64,000 nucleotides of DNA from Whitmania pigra (GCA_021613335.1 JAJTWR010000074.1:1-64000); one strand, 5' to 3'. Numbered from the stretch's first letter, positions 16,962 to 26,746 are shown. Notes: generated by a model from the letters alone, not told the origin. Program-made: numbers and translations.

Positions 16962-19867
16962 GCGCAGCTGTACCCTCCTCCGCTGCGACGCCTCAAGAAA
17001 CGGCCAGCTTCCTCGCACGACCGGCGGAGCCTCCGGCGATGCCAGGCAGCGCTCTGCACGGCGCGCTGCTGCGACCTCCGCTCATGTCTTGGGACGGCCA
17101 GCGCTATCGCGGCGCGAGATTGCAGGCGCTGGACGTACCTGCCGCGCTGCCCGGCGTGGTCGAAGTGGTACGGCAGCAGGATTTCATCGGCGTGATCGCG
17201 GTCGCCGCCGTGCTGGCGCGCCAGGCGGTCGAGAGTCTGGCGCCGGTCTGGCAAGCTCAGCCGATGGCCGCCGCCAGCCGGGAGCAAGAACCGTGGCCGC
17301 CGGAATCCGATGCCTATGTCTGGCGGCTGCCGGCGCGTATCGCGCATGACGGCGCGGGGGCCACGGTCTGGTGCTCAGGCGGCTATGCGACCGTCTGGGC
17401 TCCTTGCGCTGCCGTCGACCGTGCCTGTTTGGTTGACGAGCTGGCGCGCGTGCTGGGGCTGGCGACTGACCGTCTCACCCTGGTCGAGATCGATTCCGGG
17501 CCATCCGCTCCGGCCCATGCGCTCGATGCGCTCGATGCGGTCGCCGATGCCGCCTTGCTGTCGCAGGCGGTACAACGTCCGGTCCGGGTGCCGCTGGGCG
17601 GTTCGCGGATGGCCCCGGCGCTGGCGCTGTGGGTGGAGGCGAGCGGGCGTGATGCCGACCCGAAGCCATCCTGGCGCAGCGCCGGCCCATGGGCCGTGCG
17701 GCCCAGCCTGGCCAGGTTGCTGAGTCAGCCCCTGCAAGCCGGGCCTTCGGATTGGCCGACGGCGCGCGCGAGTTGGGGCAGCGGCGCGCCGTCGCCGGAT
17801 CCGGCGGCCCGGCCATCGCCGCTGCCGCATGCGGCAGCGGCGGAATTCGGCGCGGCGCAGGTGTTCGCGCAGGAAAGCTGGCTCGACGAGCAGGCAGCCA
17901 GCCTGGGCATGGACCCGCTGGACTACCGGCTGCAACGCTTGCCCGAAGGCCCGGGCCGAAATCTGGCCAAACGCATGGCCGATCGCGTCGACTGGCAGCC
18001 TCGCCCTGAAGGAAGCGCTCGAGCGCGCGCGCTCATCCACGAACGAATGACCCCGGATGGCCGCCTGCACGGTCGCGGCTATGCCTCGGCCTGGACTGTT
18101 GCGTCCGCCCCCGACGGCGCGCTCGTCGAGTCGTGGGGCGCGTGGGTCGCCGAAGTCGCCGTGGAACCCTTCACCGGTCGCATCGACGTGACGCGCGTGG
18201 TGGTGGGTCAAGACGGTCGCGCGTTGCGCGAAGCGAAGACCGCCGGCATTCGGGACGACGAACCGCAACTGCTGGATGCGGCCCGCCGGTTGCTGGCCGT
18301 TCCGGTGCGTTTCGACGATTGGGGCGCTGTTGCCACGCTGGCGGGCGGCGCGCCCGCACCGGAGCGCGACAGCGCCGGCAGCATCGTGGCGCATGGACAA
18401 ATCGAAGCCGGCGGCGTAGTCACGCTGCCGGCCGCCGCCGCCATTGCCAATGCCATCTTCGACGCCACCGGCGTGCGGCTGCGGCAAGTGCCGTTCGACG
18501 CCGAAACCCTGCGGCTGGCGCTGGTCAAGCCGCCGGCCTTGGCGGCGCGAGGCTGGCTGCACAGGAGCCGGGGTCGGCTGGCCGCCGCCGCCGGGCTGGT
18601 CACGGCCGCGGTCGGCCTGATCGTCATGGCCTGGCCGGCCAAACCCGCCATCGCGCCGACCGATGGACCCGATATGTCGCTGTACTCGGCGGCGGCCATC
18701 GAGCGCGGCCGGCTGGTGGCGGCCGTCGGCGACTGCGCGGTCTGCCATACCGCGCCCAATGGCAGCCCCAACGCCGGCGGCTTTGCGCTGGAAACCCCGT
18801 TCGGAATCGTCTACAGCGCCAACATCACGCCCGACAAGGACACCGGCATTGGCCGCTGGTCGTACCGCGCCTTCGAGCGCGCCATGCGCGAAGGCGTCCA
18901 CCGCGATGGCCGCCAGCTCTACCCGGCCTTTCCCTATACCGCCTTCGCCAAGATGACGGATGCCGACATGCAAGCGCTCTATGCCTACTTGATGACGCAG
19001 CCGCCGGTGAGCAGCAAGGCGCCCGAGACCCGCCTGGCCTTTCCCTATAACATCAGGGCCAGCTTGGCGGGCTGGAACCTGCTGTTCCACGACAATCGGG
19101 TCTACCAGCCCGATTCGACGCAGAGTCTCGAATGGAATCGCGGCGCTTATCTAGTCGAAGGCATCGGCCATTGCAGCGCTTGCCATACGCCGCGCAATGC
19201 GCTGGGCGCCCAGAAAACCGGCCTGGGCAACCACCTGGCCGGCGGCGAGGCCGAGGGCTGGAAAGCGCCGCCGCTCAACCGGCTGGCGCAGGATCGGCGG
19301 CCATGGACCGCCGACGATCTCTACCACTATCTGCGCACCGGCTTTTCCGCACGTCACGGCGTGGCCGCTGGCCCGATGGCCCCGGTCATCCACGGGCTGG
19401 CGCAACTGCCCGAAAACGATGTACGCGCCATGGTCGCTTACCTGTTGAAGCTTCCCGGCCGGGAAGACATGCCGACGGCCGGGCCAACTCCCGCGCCAGC
19501 GACCTCGGCATTCGTCGGGCGCGTCAATGGCGAGCGGATCTACCAGAACGCCTGCGCCGTTTGCCACGAGGCGGGAACCGGGCCCACGCTGTTCGGTGTG
19601 AAGCCGCTGCTGGAGCGCAACGCCAACCTGCACGCGGCAACGCCTGACAATCTGATACAGGTGATTCTGAACGGTATCCAGGCGCCGGCCAACGATGCGC
19701 TGGGCTACATGCCGGGTTTCAGAGACAGCCTCGACGACAGTCAGATCGCCGATCTACTCGGCTATCTACGTCACAGATTTGCGCCCGAGCAGAGAGCATG
19801 GTCAGATGCTACAATGACGATCAGCCGACTGCGCAGGCAAGCGCATACGCCGCCTGAGGAACCATGA
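16958..19867 (+). CDS. NicB-like fusion: degenerate Mo-hydroxylase domain plus triple cytochrome c
   Basis: 969 residues. Residues about 20-530 resemble the molybdopterin-binding subunit, including ALHGALLRPP and AAAIANAIFDATGVRLRQVPF. A membrane helix (about 545-565) leads into three c-type cytochrome domains with CAVCH, CSACH and CAVCH haem sites. The architecture matches nicotinate dehydrogenase NicB, but that protein is about 1190 residues; here the Mo part is some 200 shorter, and motifs that usually hold the cofactor are not visible. Electrons would go from the [2Fe-2S] partner through the haems to a terminal oxidase. Mo-dependent activity is doubtful. Confidence 0.75.
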   Translation: MSAAVPSSAATPQETASFLARPAEPPAMPGSALHGALLRPPLMSWDGQRYRGARLQALDVPAALPGVVEVVRQQDFIGVIAVAAVLARQAVESLAPVWQAQPMAAASREQEPWPPESDAYVWRLPARIAHDGAGATVWCSGGYATVWAPCAAVDRACLVDELARVLGLATDRLTLVEIDSGPSAPAHALDALDAVADAALLSQAVQRPVRVPLGGSRMAPALALWVEASGRDADPKPSWRSAGPWAVRPSLARLLSQPLQAGPSDWPTARASWGSGAPSPDPAARPSPLPHAAAAEFGAAQVFAQESWLDEQAASLGMDPLDYRLQRLPEGPGRNLAKRMADRVDWQPRPEGSARARALIHERMTPDGRLHGRGYASAWTVASAPDGALVESWGAWVAEVAVEPFTGRIDVTRVVVGQDGRALREAKTAGIRDDEPQLLDAARRLLAVPVRFDDWGAVATLAGGAPAPERDSAGSIVAHGQIEAGGVVTLPAAAAIANAIFDATGVRLRQVPFDAETLRLALVKPPALAARGWLHRSRGRLAAAAGLVTAAVGLIVMAWPAKPAIAPTDGPDMSLYSAAAIERGRLVAAVGDCAVCHTAPNGSPNAGGFALETPFGIVYSANITPDKDTGIGRWSYRAFERAMREGVHRDGRQLYPAFPYTAFAKMTDADMQALYAYLMTQPPVSSKAPETRLAFPYNIRASLAGWNLLFHDNRVYQPDSTQSLEWNRGAYLVEGIGHCSACHTPRNALGAQKTGLGNHLAGGEAEGWKAPPLNRLAQDRRPWTADDLYHYLRTGFSARHGVAAGPMAPVIHGLAQLPENDVRAMVAYLLKLPGREDMPTAGPTPAPATSAFVGRVNGERIYQNACAVCHEAGTGPTLFGVKPLLERNANLHAATPDNLIQVILNGIQAPANDALGYMPGFRDSLDDSQIADLLGYLRHRFAPEQRAWSDATMTISRLRRQAHTPPEEP

Positions 19868-20111
19868 AAAAAAGACGGTGTTGAGGCGTCCTCGCCGGCA
19901 TCGCCTTCCCGAAGGAGCGCCGGCGCGATGGCGGTAAATCCAGCTGGTGAAACTCGCGGCCTTCGCTGCCATCGAGGATGGCTGCGGCTTCGATCCTGGC
20001 GTGGCGCGGATCGAATGCCGCGCTGACCAGGAATTGCCGGTTCGCACGGGCTTGCCGGTATCGTTGAAGCCGATCCGGCGGCGGCCAGCTCCGCGCATCG
20101 CACCGCGCATG
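19868..20111. other. gap with no recognised gene
   Basis: GC-rich stretch after the NicB-like gene. Open frames on both strands show no motif I recognise. It ends at the promoter-like sequence of the next operon. Confidence 0.4.
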
Positions 20112-20141
20112 TTGACATCAAAATCGACTTGTGAGCAATAT
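20112..20141 (+). promoter_or_regulatory. putative sigma-70 promoter of the crotonase/TTT operon
   Basis: TTGACA at 20112-20117, then an 18-bp spacer to CAATAT at 20136-20141, in a sharply AT-rich island within GC-rich surroundings and about 65 bp ahead of the first gene. The -35 is perfect; the -10 is weak. Confidence 0.5.
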
Positions 20142-20153
20142 TTATCAAATATT

Positions 20154-20166
20154 AGGATAGTATCCT
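20154..20166. promoter_or_regulatory. palindromic operator candidate AGGATA-G-TATCCT
   Basis: Perfect 6-bp inverted repeat around a single base, just downstream of the promoter-like element and 38 bp before the start codon. A further half-site (TAGGAT) follows at about 20173. The position fits repression at the transcription start. The cognate regulator may be the IclR protein at the operon's end, but nothing shows this directly. Confidence 0.55.
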
Positions 20167-20203
20167 ATTATTTAGGATTTTGCGGGAGGCTGAAGGAAGC
20201 GCC

Positions 20204-20950
20204 ATGACGTTTAGCGATGTGAAAATCTCGCATTACGACGATAAGGTGACGCTGATCACGATCGATCGCGAAGCAAAGCGAAACGCCATCCGGGCACAGA
20301 CAGCCATCGAGCTGCAGCGCGCCTTTGCCGAATTCGATGCTGGCGACCAGCGTGTGGCCGTGCTCACCGGGGCAGGCGATCTCAGCTTCACCGCCGGCGC
20401 CGATGTCAACGATGTGCCAGAATTCTGGCGATGCGTTCCGAGCGTCGGCATCACCACGGAAAAGCCGATCGTCTGCGCTGTTTCGGGCTGGTGCATCGGC
20501 GGCGGTCTGGTGATTGCGATGATGAGCGATTTCATTGTCGCCTCGTCCTCGGCGCGCTTCTTCTACCCCGAGGCTAAACTTGGACTTGCCCAGGGCATGA
20601 TCGCCGGGCTTGCTGCGCGCATTCCGCTCAAGGTGGCTATGGAGGTGATGCTTCTGGCCCGCATCCTCGATGCCCGGCGCGCTTATGAGGTCGGGTTGGT
20701 GAATGAGGTCGTTGCACAAGGCGCTCAGGTCGACAAGGCAATGGAAATGGCCCGGGAGTTGGCTGACATGGCGCCCCTCGTCCTCGCGATGCTCAAGCGT
20801 TTCGTGACGCGCAACGTGCTGCCCACCGGTCCGTCGGAGCAATTTGGCGCGGTTCGGCGGGACATGGAGCGGATCGCGCAAAGCGCGGACCTGCAGGAAG
20901 GATTGCAAGCCTTTCGAGAAAAACGCAAGCCTCGGTTCACCGGTCGCTGA
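20204..20950 (+). CDS. enoyl-CoA hydratase/isomerase (crotonase) family protein
   Basis: 248 residues from the ATG at 20204, with GGGAGG 15 bases ahead. Crotonase landmarks are present: REAKRNAI near the N-terminus, the oxyanion-hole segments FTAGADV and SGWCIGGGLVIAM, and YPEAKLGL. Acts on acyl-CoA intermediates in the cytoplasm; hydration, isomerisation or hydrolysis cannot be told apart. First gene of the operon. Confidence 0.85.
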   Translation: MTFSDVKISHYDDKVTLITIDREAKRNAIRAQTAIELQRAFAEFDAGDQRVAVLTGAGDLSFTAGADVNDVPEFWRCVPSVGITTEKPIVCAVSGWCIGGGLVIAMMSDFIVASSSARFFYPEAKLGLAQGMIAGLAARIPLKVAMEVMLLARILDARRAYEVGLVNEVVAQGAQVDKAMEMARELADMAPLVLAMLKRFVTRNVLPTGPSEQFGAVRRDMERIAQSADLQEGLQAFREKRKPRFTGR

Positions 20951-21013
20951 ACTGAACGTACGGCCAACGCCAGCATGTACCAAGCCTTGTCCTTACATCG
21001 TGAGGGAAAGAAA

Positions 21014-21985
21014 ATGGCAACTGGACGTTTATCCGCCATGCTTGCAGCCCTCCTCTTGGGCTGTCTTGCGCCCTTGAACATGGCCGCCGCCTATCCGGAG
21101 CGGACGATCAAGATCGTCGTGCCGTTCCCGCCAGGCGGCACCTCCGACACCGTGGCGCGCGTCATCGCCAATGGTCTGAGCGAACGCCTCCCAAAAACCG
21201 TCATCGTCGAGAACAAGGCGGGCGGCGGCACGATCATCGGCACCCAGCACGTCGCCCGCAGCAACCCGGACGGCTATACCCTGCTCTGGCTCAGCCCGGC
21301 CTTTGCCATCAATCCGGCCCTTCAGGAAAAGGCCGGTTACGATCCGGTGAAGGATTTCGCCCCGATCATCAAAGCCGCCGCGGGTCCTCTGGTGCTGATC
21401 GTCCCGGAGAAATCGCCCTATAAAACGCTTGCCGAGCTCGTGCAGGCGGCCAGGGACAATCCCGGACGGTTGAATTACGGCTCATCCGGTTACGGCGGTT
21501 CCCCGCATCTGGCAGCGGAGTTGCTTTCCAGCATGAGCGGCATCAAGATGACTCATATTCCCTATCAGGGCAGCGCGCCGGCTTTGACCGACCTGATCTC
21601 GGGGCAAACCGACCTGATGTTCGACACGGTCTTTCTTACCCACCCGCAGGTGAACGCGGGCAAGGCGCGAGCGCTTGCCCAGACCGGCGCGCTCCGCTCG
21701 CGCATGATGCCTGACGTGCCGACCATGGCCGAATCCGGGCAGGCGAACTATACCGTCACCAGCTGGTTCGCCCTTGGCGCGCCCGCGCGCACGCCGCCGA
21801 CAATCGTCGAGCGGCTGAACGCGACGGTGAACGAGGTTCTGAAATCCGCGAGCGTGCAAGAAGCCCTTACCAGACAAGGGCTGGAGATTCTTGGCGGAAG
21901 CGTCGATGAGGCGGTTCAGCATATTTCATCCGAGGTCGATCGCTGGTCGAAAGTCGTCCGCGATTCTGGCGTTAACATGCGGTAA
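21014..21985 (+). CDS. tctC: tripartite tricarboxylate transporter binding protein (TctC/Bug family)
   Basis: About 323 residues from the ATG at 21014, after AGGGAAAG; the upstream ATG at 20975 would spoil the signal sequence. Sec signal ends near LNMAAA. Bug-family hallmarks are YPERTIKIVVPFPPGG, SDTVARV, NKAGGGTIIGTQHVA and NYGSSGYGG. It delivers an organic acid to the TctAB permease encoded later in the same operon. Such proteins bind carboxylates; the exact ligand is unknown. Confidence 0.9.
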   Translation: MATGRLSAMLAALLLGCLAPLNMAAAYPERTIKIVVPFPPGGTSDTVARVIANGLSERLPKTVIVENKAGGGTIIGTQHVARSNPDGYTLLWLSPAFAINPALQEKAGYDPVKDFAPIIKAAAGPLVLIVPEKSPYKTLAELVQAARDNPGRLNYGSSGYGGSPHLAAELLSSMSGIKMTHIPYQGSAPALTDLISGQTDLMFDTVFLTHPQVNAGKARALAQTGALRSRMMPDVPTMAESGQANYTVTSWFALGAPARTPPTIVERLNATVNEVLKSASVQEALTRQGLEILGGSVDEAVQHISSEVDRWSKVVRDSGVNMR

Positions 21986-22068
21986 GAGCGCCTTGACATC
22001 TTCTCCCGGTTTCAGCCCGGGAGAACCAGCCGCAAGGCGTACGAGACGCCGGTCACGGAGAAAATCAT

Positions 22069-23257
22069 ATGACGCGGACAAAAACCGCCCCCATGCCTGA
22101 CAGCTTGCCTTTGAACGGCGTGAAGGTCATCGAGTTCTGCCAGGTTGCAGCGGGTCCCTTCTGCGGCATGTTGCTGGCGGACATGGGTGCGGACGTCATC
22201 AAGGTGGAGCCGCCAGAAGGCGACAGCATGCGCCAGTGGCCGCCGCTCACCGATGGCTACAGTGAGAATTTCGCCTCGCTCAACCGCAACAAGCGCTCCG
22301 TGGCCCTCGATTTGAAGAGTTCGAACGGGCGCCAGGCTGCCCTCCGGCTCGTTGCCGGCGCCGATGTCGTGATCGAAAACAACCGGCCCGGCGTGATGAA
22401 GCGCCTTGGTCTTGGACACGAAGAGTTGCTTGCGCGCCGCCCCAGGCTGGTTTACGCCTCCATCTCCGCTTTTGGCCAAACCGGACCGCGGGCGGCCGAG
22501 GGCGGCTTCGATCTCACCATCCAGGCGCTGTCCGGCATCATGAGCGTCACCGGGGAGCCTGGCGGCGCACCGGTGAAATGCGGCGTGCCCATCGCGGACT
22601 TTTGCTCTGGCCTCTACGCTGCCTACGCGGTTGCAGCGTTGCTTCATCGGGTGCGGGCGGGCGGGCGCGGCGGCTATATCGATATGTCCATGCAGGCGGC
22701 AAGCATCGCCGTGGGAGCGTTGCAATGGAGCCAGTATTTCGGCACCGGCGAGAGTCCGGCGCCGCTCGGCTCGGCCCATCCGCGCAACGCGCCCTACCAG
22801 GCCTACCGCGCGCGCGACGGTTATTTCGTTGTCGCCGCCGGCAACGACAAGCTCTGGCGCGCCTTCTGCCGCGCCGTCGAGCGGGACGAGCTGGTCAACG
22901 ATCCGCGCTTTCTGCATACGGCCGATCGCGCGCAAAACCAGAAGGCGCTCGGCAAACTGCTGCACACGACCTTCAAGGCCATGGAGTCGACGAGTTGCTC
23001 GCCCGCCTTGCCCCGCCGGCGTGCCTTGCGGGCGCATCAACAGTTATGAAGAGGCTTTGGCCGATCCGCAGGTGCTCGATCAGGGGTTAGAGACTCCGAT
23101 CCGCCTGCCAAACGGCCGGGAACGCGCACCATCCTCTCGCCAGTGCGCATTGACGGCGCGCTTGCCCCTATTACCCGGCCGCCGCCTTTGCTTGCGCAGA
23201 CACCGCGACGTGCTGCGGGAGCTTGAAAACATCCACATGTGGAGGGAAACGAAATGA
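22069..23257 (+). pseudogene. class III CoA-transferase (CaiB/BaiF), C-terminus broken by several frameshifts
   Basis: The first 305 residues are a normal CaiB/BaiF protein: NGVKVIEFCQVAAGPFCGM, SLNRNKRSVALDLK, and GGFDLTIQALSGIMSVTG holding the catalytic Asp. From about 22985 the family sequence continues only by switching frames: DELLARLA in one, GVPCGRINSYEEALADPQ from about 23015 in another, then TILSPVRIDGALAP near 23130, and HRDVLRELE near 23200. The uninterrupted frame stops at 23049. At least three small indels are needed, more than one sequencing error would explain. It would have moved CoA onto the imported acid. Confidence 0.8.
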
Positions 23258-23853
23258 CCCTCTACGCCAACAAGCAGCGGCTCGCCACCTTCATTTGCAG
23301 GATGTCGCAGATCGTCGATATGGCGGGCGGCGATGAGGGGTGCATTCTGTCCCAAGGGCGCAATGCCTTGTACGATCTCGTCGCCGTGGATGACTGGCTG
23401 CCAGAGTTTTGCGCCACGCCCCATCGGGAATTCTACTCCCAATATCTGCTCTACTGCGATCCGCGGGAGCGTTTCTGCGTGGTCAGCTTCGTCTGGGGGC
23501 CAGGGCAGGCGACTCCCATCCACGACCATACGGTTTGGGGCCTAGCCGGCATACTGCGCGGCGCCGAAATCGCGGAACGCTATGCGCTGGCAGCCCCGAT
23601 GCCGCTCTTGGGGACGGAATATCTCGCGCCTGGCATGGTAGATGCCGTCTCTCCTGGCATTGGGGACATTCACAAGGTCATGAACGCTTTGCCCGACCGG
23701 ACGTCGATCAGCATCCACGTCTATGGCGGGAATATCGGCGCGGTCGAGCGGCACGTTTTCGACCCCCGGAGCGGGGCGCAAAAGGCCTTCGTGTCCGGTT
23801 ACTCCAGCGACCGGTTACCCAATCCATGGCGCGGCGCGGTGCGTGCCGCATGA
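23254..23853 (+). CDS. cysteine dioxygenase-family thiol dioxygenase
   Basis: 199 residues from ATG 23254, after GGAGGGAAACG. Cupin fold with the iron ligands in PIHDHTVWG and GDIHKVMN, and a YxxSRxxF-like C-terminal region YGGNIGAVERHVF. Members oxidise a thiol to a sulfinate using O2 and non-haem Fe(II); known substrates include cysteine and 3-mercaptopropionate. Placed between a CoA-transferase and a crotonase in an acid-import operon, a mercapto-carboxylic acid is the likelier substrate (inference). The stop overlaps the next start by 4 bp. Confidence 0.75.
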   Translation: MTLYANKQRLATFICRMSQIVDMAGGDEGCILSQGRNALYDLVAVDDWLPEFCATPHREFYSQYLLYCDPRERFCVVSFVWGPGQATPIHDHTVWGLAGILRGAEIAERYALAAPMPLLGTEYLAPGMVDAVSPGIGDIHKVMNALPDRTSISIHVYGGNIGAVERHVFDPRSGAQKAFVSGYSSDRLPNPWRGAVRAA

Positions 23854-24638
23854 GCGCTGAGCCGGTTCTTATCGCCTGCGAGGGGGTGCGAGCGCATCTC
23901 ACGCTTAATCGGCCAGAGCGTGGCAACGCCCTCGGAGCAGAGCTGGTCGACGCACTCCACGTCGCGCTCGACGCCTGCCTTGCCAACGGCGCACAGCTCA
24001 TCGTCTTGCGCGGGGCCGGGCGTCATTTCTGCCCCGGCTTCGATTTCGATGGCATTGAGCGGCAGTCCGACGGCGACTTGCTGCTGCGCTTCGTGCGCAT
24101 TCAGCAGTTGCTGCAAAAGGTGATGACGGCGGGTGCGGTCATGCTCGCGGTCGGCCACGGCCGCACCACTGGCGCCGGGGCCGACCTGTTCGCCGCATGC
24201 GATATTCGCGTCGCCATAGCCGGCGCCACCTTCCTGTTTCCCGGCGCGGGCTTTGGCGTCGTGCTTGGCAGCCAGCGCCTTGCATCCCTGGTCGGGCCGG
24301 TGACGGCGCAGCGCCTGATCTGCGATGGCCACGCGCCGACCGCCGAAGAAGCCGCGGCCATGGGCTTGGTAAGCCAGGTGGCGTCCGAGGGCGATCTTGC
24401 GACGATATTCGAGCATGCGCTAGCGCGTGCCCAGCGCATGGACTGCGAGACCCTGCAACGGGTGCGCCACGCCACGGCACAGCCAAGATATATCGAGGAT
24501 CTGGCAAACCTCGTGCTTTCCGCCAGCCGTCCCGGCCTCAAGGCGCGCATCGTTCAATATCGCAACCGGGTTCAAGCCGCCCGCTTGCAACCTGCCGGCG
24601 GGGACAAGGCATGTCGAAGCCGAGATCGAATCATGTAA
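23850..24638 (+). CDS. second enoyl-CoA hydratase/isomerase of the operon
   Basis: 262 residues. LNRPERGNALGAEL, FCPGFDFDGIE and GHGRTTGAGADLFAACDIR mark the crotonase fold; the PGAGFGVVLG segment carries the region of the usual second acid. Only distantly like the first crotonase at 20204, so the two probably catalyse different steps. Starts in an ATGA overlap with the dioxygenase gene. Confidence 0.82.
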   Translation: MSAEPVLIACEGVRAHLTLNRPERGNALGAELVDALHVALDACLANGAQLIVLRGAGRHFCPGFDFDGIERQSDGDLLLRFVRIQQLLQKVMTAGAVMLAVGHGRTTGAGADLFAACDIRVAIAGATFLFPGAGFGVVLGSQRLASLVGPVTAQRLICDGHAPTAEEAAAMGLVSQVASEGDLATIFEHALARAQRMDCETLQRVRHATAQPRYIEDLANLVLSASRPGLKARIVQYRNRVQAARLQPAGGDKACRSRDRIM

Positions 24639-24674
24639 GCGCCCTGAAATCAAAAGCTTGAGGAGGAACGTGGA

Positions 24675-25196
24675 ATGAGCGCCGCCAAAGGTAAATCGAC
24701 CGAATGTTCCGTCTTTTCCCCTGCCGCCAGGCGCGCGGCGTGGAAGGAGCGACGAGCGGGTCTCATCCTGATCGCAGTCGGAGCGTTCGCTGTCATCGAA
24801 AGCGCGCCTTATGGACTTGGGACATTGCGGCAGATCGGCCCCGGCTTCTTTCCCACGGTTCTGGGCGCCGCGCTGGTTTTGCTTGGCGGCGCCATCATGC
24901 TCGCCCCCGGATCCCGGAACGCGGAGGAGGACGCCGGCGGTGCGCACGCAAAACGCCGCGAGCCGCCCGATCTTCGTGGATGGATCGCCGTCATCTCGGC
25001 CGTGGCGCTGTTCATGGTTCTCACGCCGTGGCTGGGGCTGGTGCCCGGAACGTTTGCATGCGTCCTTGCCGCCGCGCTTGGCGATCGCAGCACAACGATT
25101 GTAAGCGCGGCGACGTTGGCAGCCATCGTCAGCGTCGCAGGGGCGCTCGTCTTCGTGTTGGGATTGCGCATTCCGCTGCCTTATTTCGCCTTCTGA
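24675..25196 (+). CDS. tctB: tripartite tricarboxylate transporter small membrane subunit
   Basis: 173 residues with a strong AGGAGG site. Four membrane segments and the TctB N-terminal pattern IESAPYGLGTLRQIGPGFFP. Partner of the large TctA subunit that follows after 14 bp. Confidence 0.85.
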   Translation: MSAAKGKSTECSVFSPAARRAAWKERRAGLILIAVGAFAVIESAPYGLGTLRQIGPGFFPTVLGAALVLLGGAIMLAPGSRNAEEDAGGAHAKRREPPDLRGWIAVISAVALFMVLTPWLGLVPGTFACVLAAALGDRSTTIVSAATLAAIVSVAGALVFVLGLRIPLPYFAF

Positions 25197-25210
25197 TCGG
25201 GATCGCGCTC

Positions 25211-26746
25211 ATGAACGCTATCGACGGGTTGACGCACGGTTTCAACGTTGCGCTCCAGCTGCACAATTTCGCTGCGTGCCTTTCAGGCGTCTTTATCGGC
25301 AATATGGTGGGCGTGCTGCCGGGCCTTGGGGTGATGACCGCCATCTCGATGCTGCTGCCGCTGACCTTCGCCATGCCGCCTGTGGCGGCGATCCTGATGA
25401 TCGCCGGCATCTACTATGGCGCGCAATATGGCGGCGCCATTTGCTCGATCCTTCTCAATTTGCCGTGCCATCCGCCGCATGCGGTCACCTGCCTCGATGG
25501 TTACCCGCTCACCCTCAAGGGCAAAGGCGGAACGGCGCTGGGCGTCACCATGCTGGCCTCGTTCGTCGGCGCTTCGTTCGGCATCGCCCTGATGCTGTTT
25601 TTTGCGCCCTATCTGGTGGGGATGGCGATGGAATTCGGTCCGGCGGAGATTTCCTCCTTGATGCTGCTCGGGCTGCTTGCCGGATCGACGCTCTCTCGCG
25701 GTTCGAAACTCAAGGGTATTGCCATGACCTGCCTTGGCTTGCTGCTTGGCACCGTCGGCGCCGACGTCAACACCGGCAACGAGCGCTTCACCTTTGGGTT
25801 TCCAGAGCTCAATGACGGCATTGAAATCATCGCCCTTGCGCTCGGGCTGTTCGGCATCGCCGAGTTCTTGAAAAGCGTGAATGGCGTAGCCCCGATCTCC
25901 AGCTTGGTCGCGCGCATCGGTCTGCGCGACATGTGGCCAAGCCGTACAGAGCTGCGCACCGCCATAGCGCCGGCGCTGCGAGGAACGCTCATCGGCAGCT
26001 TGTGCGCGCTCATTCCCGGCACAGGGCCGACGATCGCCTCCTTCATCGCCTATGGAATCGAGAAGCGGGTGTCGAAGGAGCCGGAAAAGTTCGGCCACGG
26101 GGCCATCCAGGGCGTGGCGAGTCCTGAGGCATCGACCCATGCCGCGGTTCAAGGCGACTTCATTCCAACCATGAGCCTCGGCATCCCCGGCGACGCCGTC
26201 ATGGCCCTGCTGCTCGGGGCGCTGGTTATTCAGGGCATCACCCCTGGCCCCCAGCTGATTTTCGAGCATCCGGATGTCTTCTGGGGCCTTATCGCCAGTT
26301 TCTGGATCGGCAATGTCCTGCTCATGTTCCTCAACATGCCGATGATCGGCTTTTGGGTAAAGCTTTTGACCATCCCCTACCGGTATCTTTATCCCGCCGC
26401 GCTGTTCTTCATCTGCATTGGCGTCTACAGCGTGCGCGGCGACATGTTTGCAGTCGGCGTCACCTTGGCGATCGGCGTTTTCGGTTTGGCGCTGCTGCGT
26501 CACGGATTTCATCCAGCGCCCGTGCTGCTCGGATTTGTTCTCGGCCAGCGCTTCGAGGAGAGCTTGCGCCGCGCCCTGCTTCTGGCTCGCGGCGATCTTC
26601 TAACCTTTGTCACCAGGCCGTTGAGCCTGGCTTTCTTAACTGTTGCCGTGGCATTGATCGGCGGACAGATTTATCTGGCTCTACGCCGCAAACCGCGTCG
26701 AGAGTTCAAGTTCCAAAATGACCGCGCTCTGATTCTCGAGGAGTGA
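25211..26746 (+). CDS. tctA: tripartite tricarboxylate transporter large permease
   Basis: 511 residues with about twelve membrane helices. Conserved TctA motifs include GVLPGLGVMTAISMLLPLTF, IYYGAQYGGAICSILLNLP and the second repeat LIPGTGPTIASFIAY with GIPGDAVMALLLGAL. Na+ or H+ coupled uptake of carboxylates together with TctB and TctC. Last structural gene of the operon. Confidence 0.92.
   Translation: MNAIDGLTHGFNVALQLHNFAACLSGVFIGNMVGVLPGLGVMTAISMLLPLTFAMPPVAAILMIAGIYYGAQYGGAICSILLNLPCHPPHAVTCLDGYPLTLKGKGGTALGVTMLASFVGASFGIALMLFFAPYLVGMAMEFGPAEISSLMLLGLLAGSTLSRGSKLKGIAMTCLGLLLGTVGADVNTGNERFTFGFPELNDGIEIIALALGLFGIAEFLKSVNGVAPISSLVARIGLRDMWPSRTELRTAIAPALRGTLIGSLCALIPGTGPTIASFIAYGIEKRVSKEPEKFGHGAIQGVASPEASTHAAVQGDFIPTMSLGIPGDAVMALLLGALVIQGITPGPQLIFEHPDVFWGLIASFWIGNVLLMFLNMPMIGFWVKLLTIPYRYLYPAALFFICIGVYSVRGDMFAVGVTLAIGVFGLALLRHGFHPAPVLLGFVLGQRFEESLRRALLLARGDLLTFVTRPLSLAFLTVAVALIGGQIYLALRRKPRREFKFQNDRALILEE

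Noticed and set aside
17375..19090. Minus-strand open frame of 571 codons
   Set aside because: Antisense shadow of the NicB-like gene; composition is Arg/Gly/Ala-rich without a domain.
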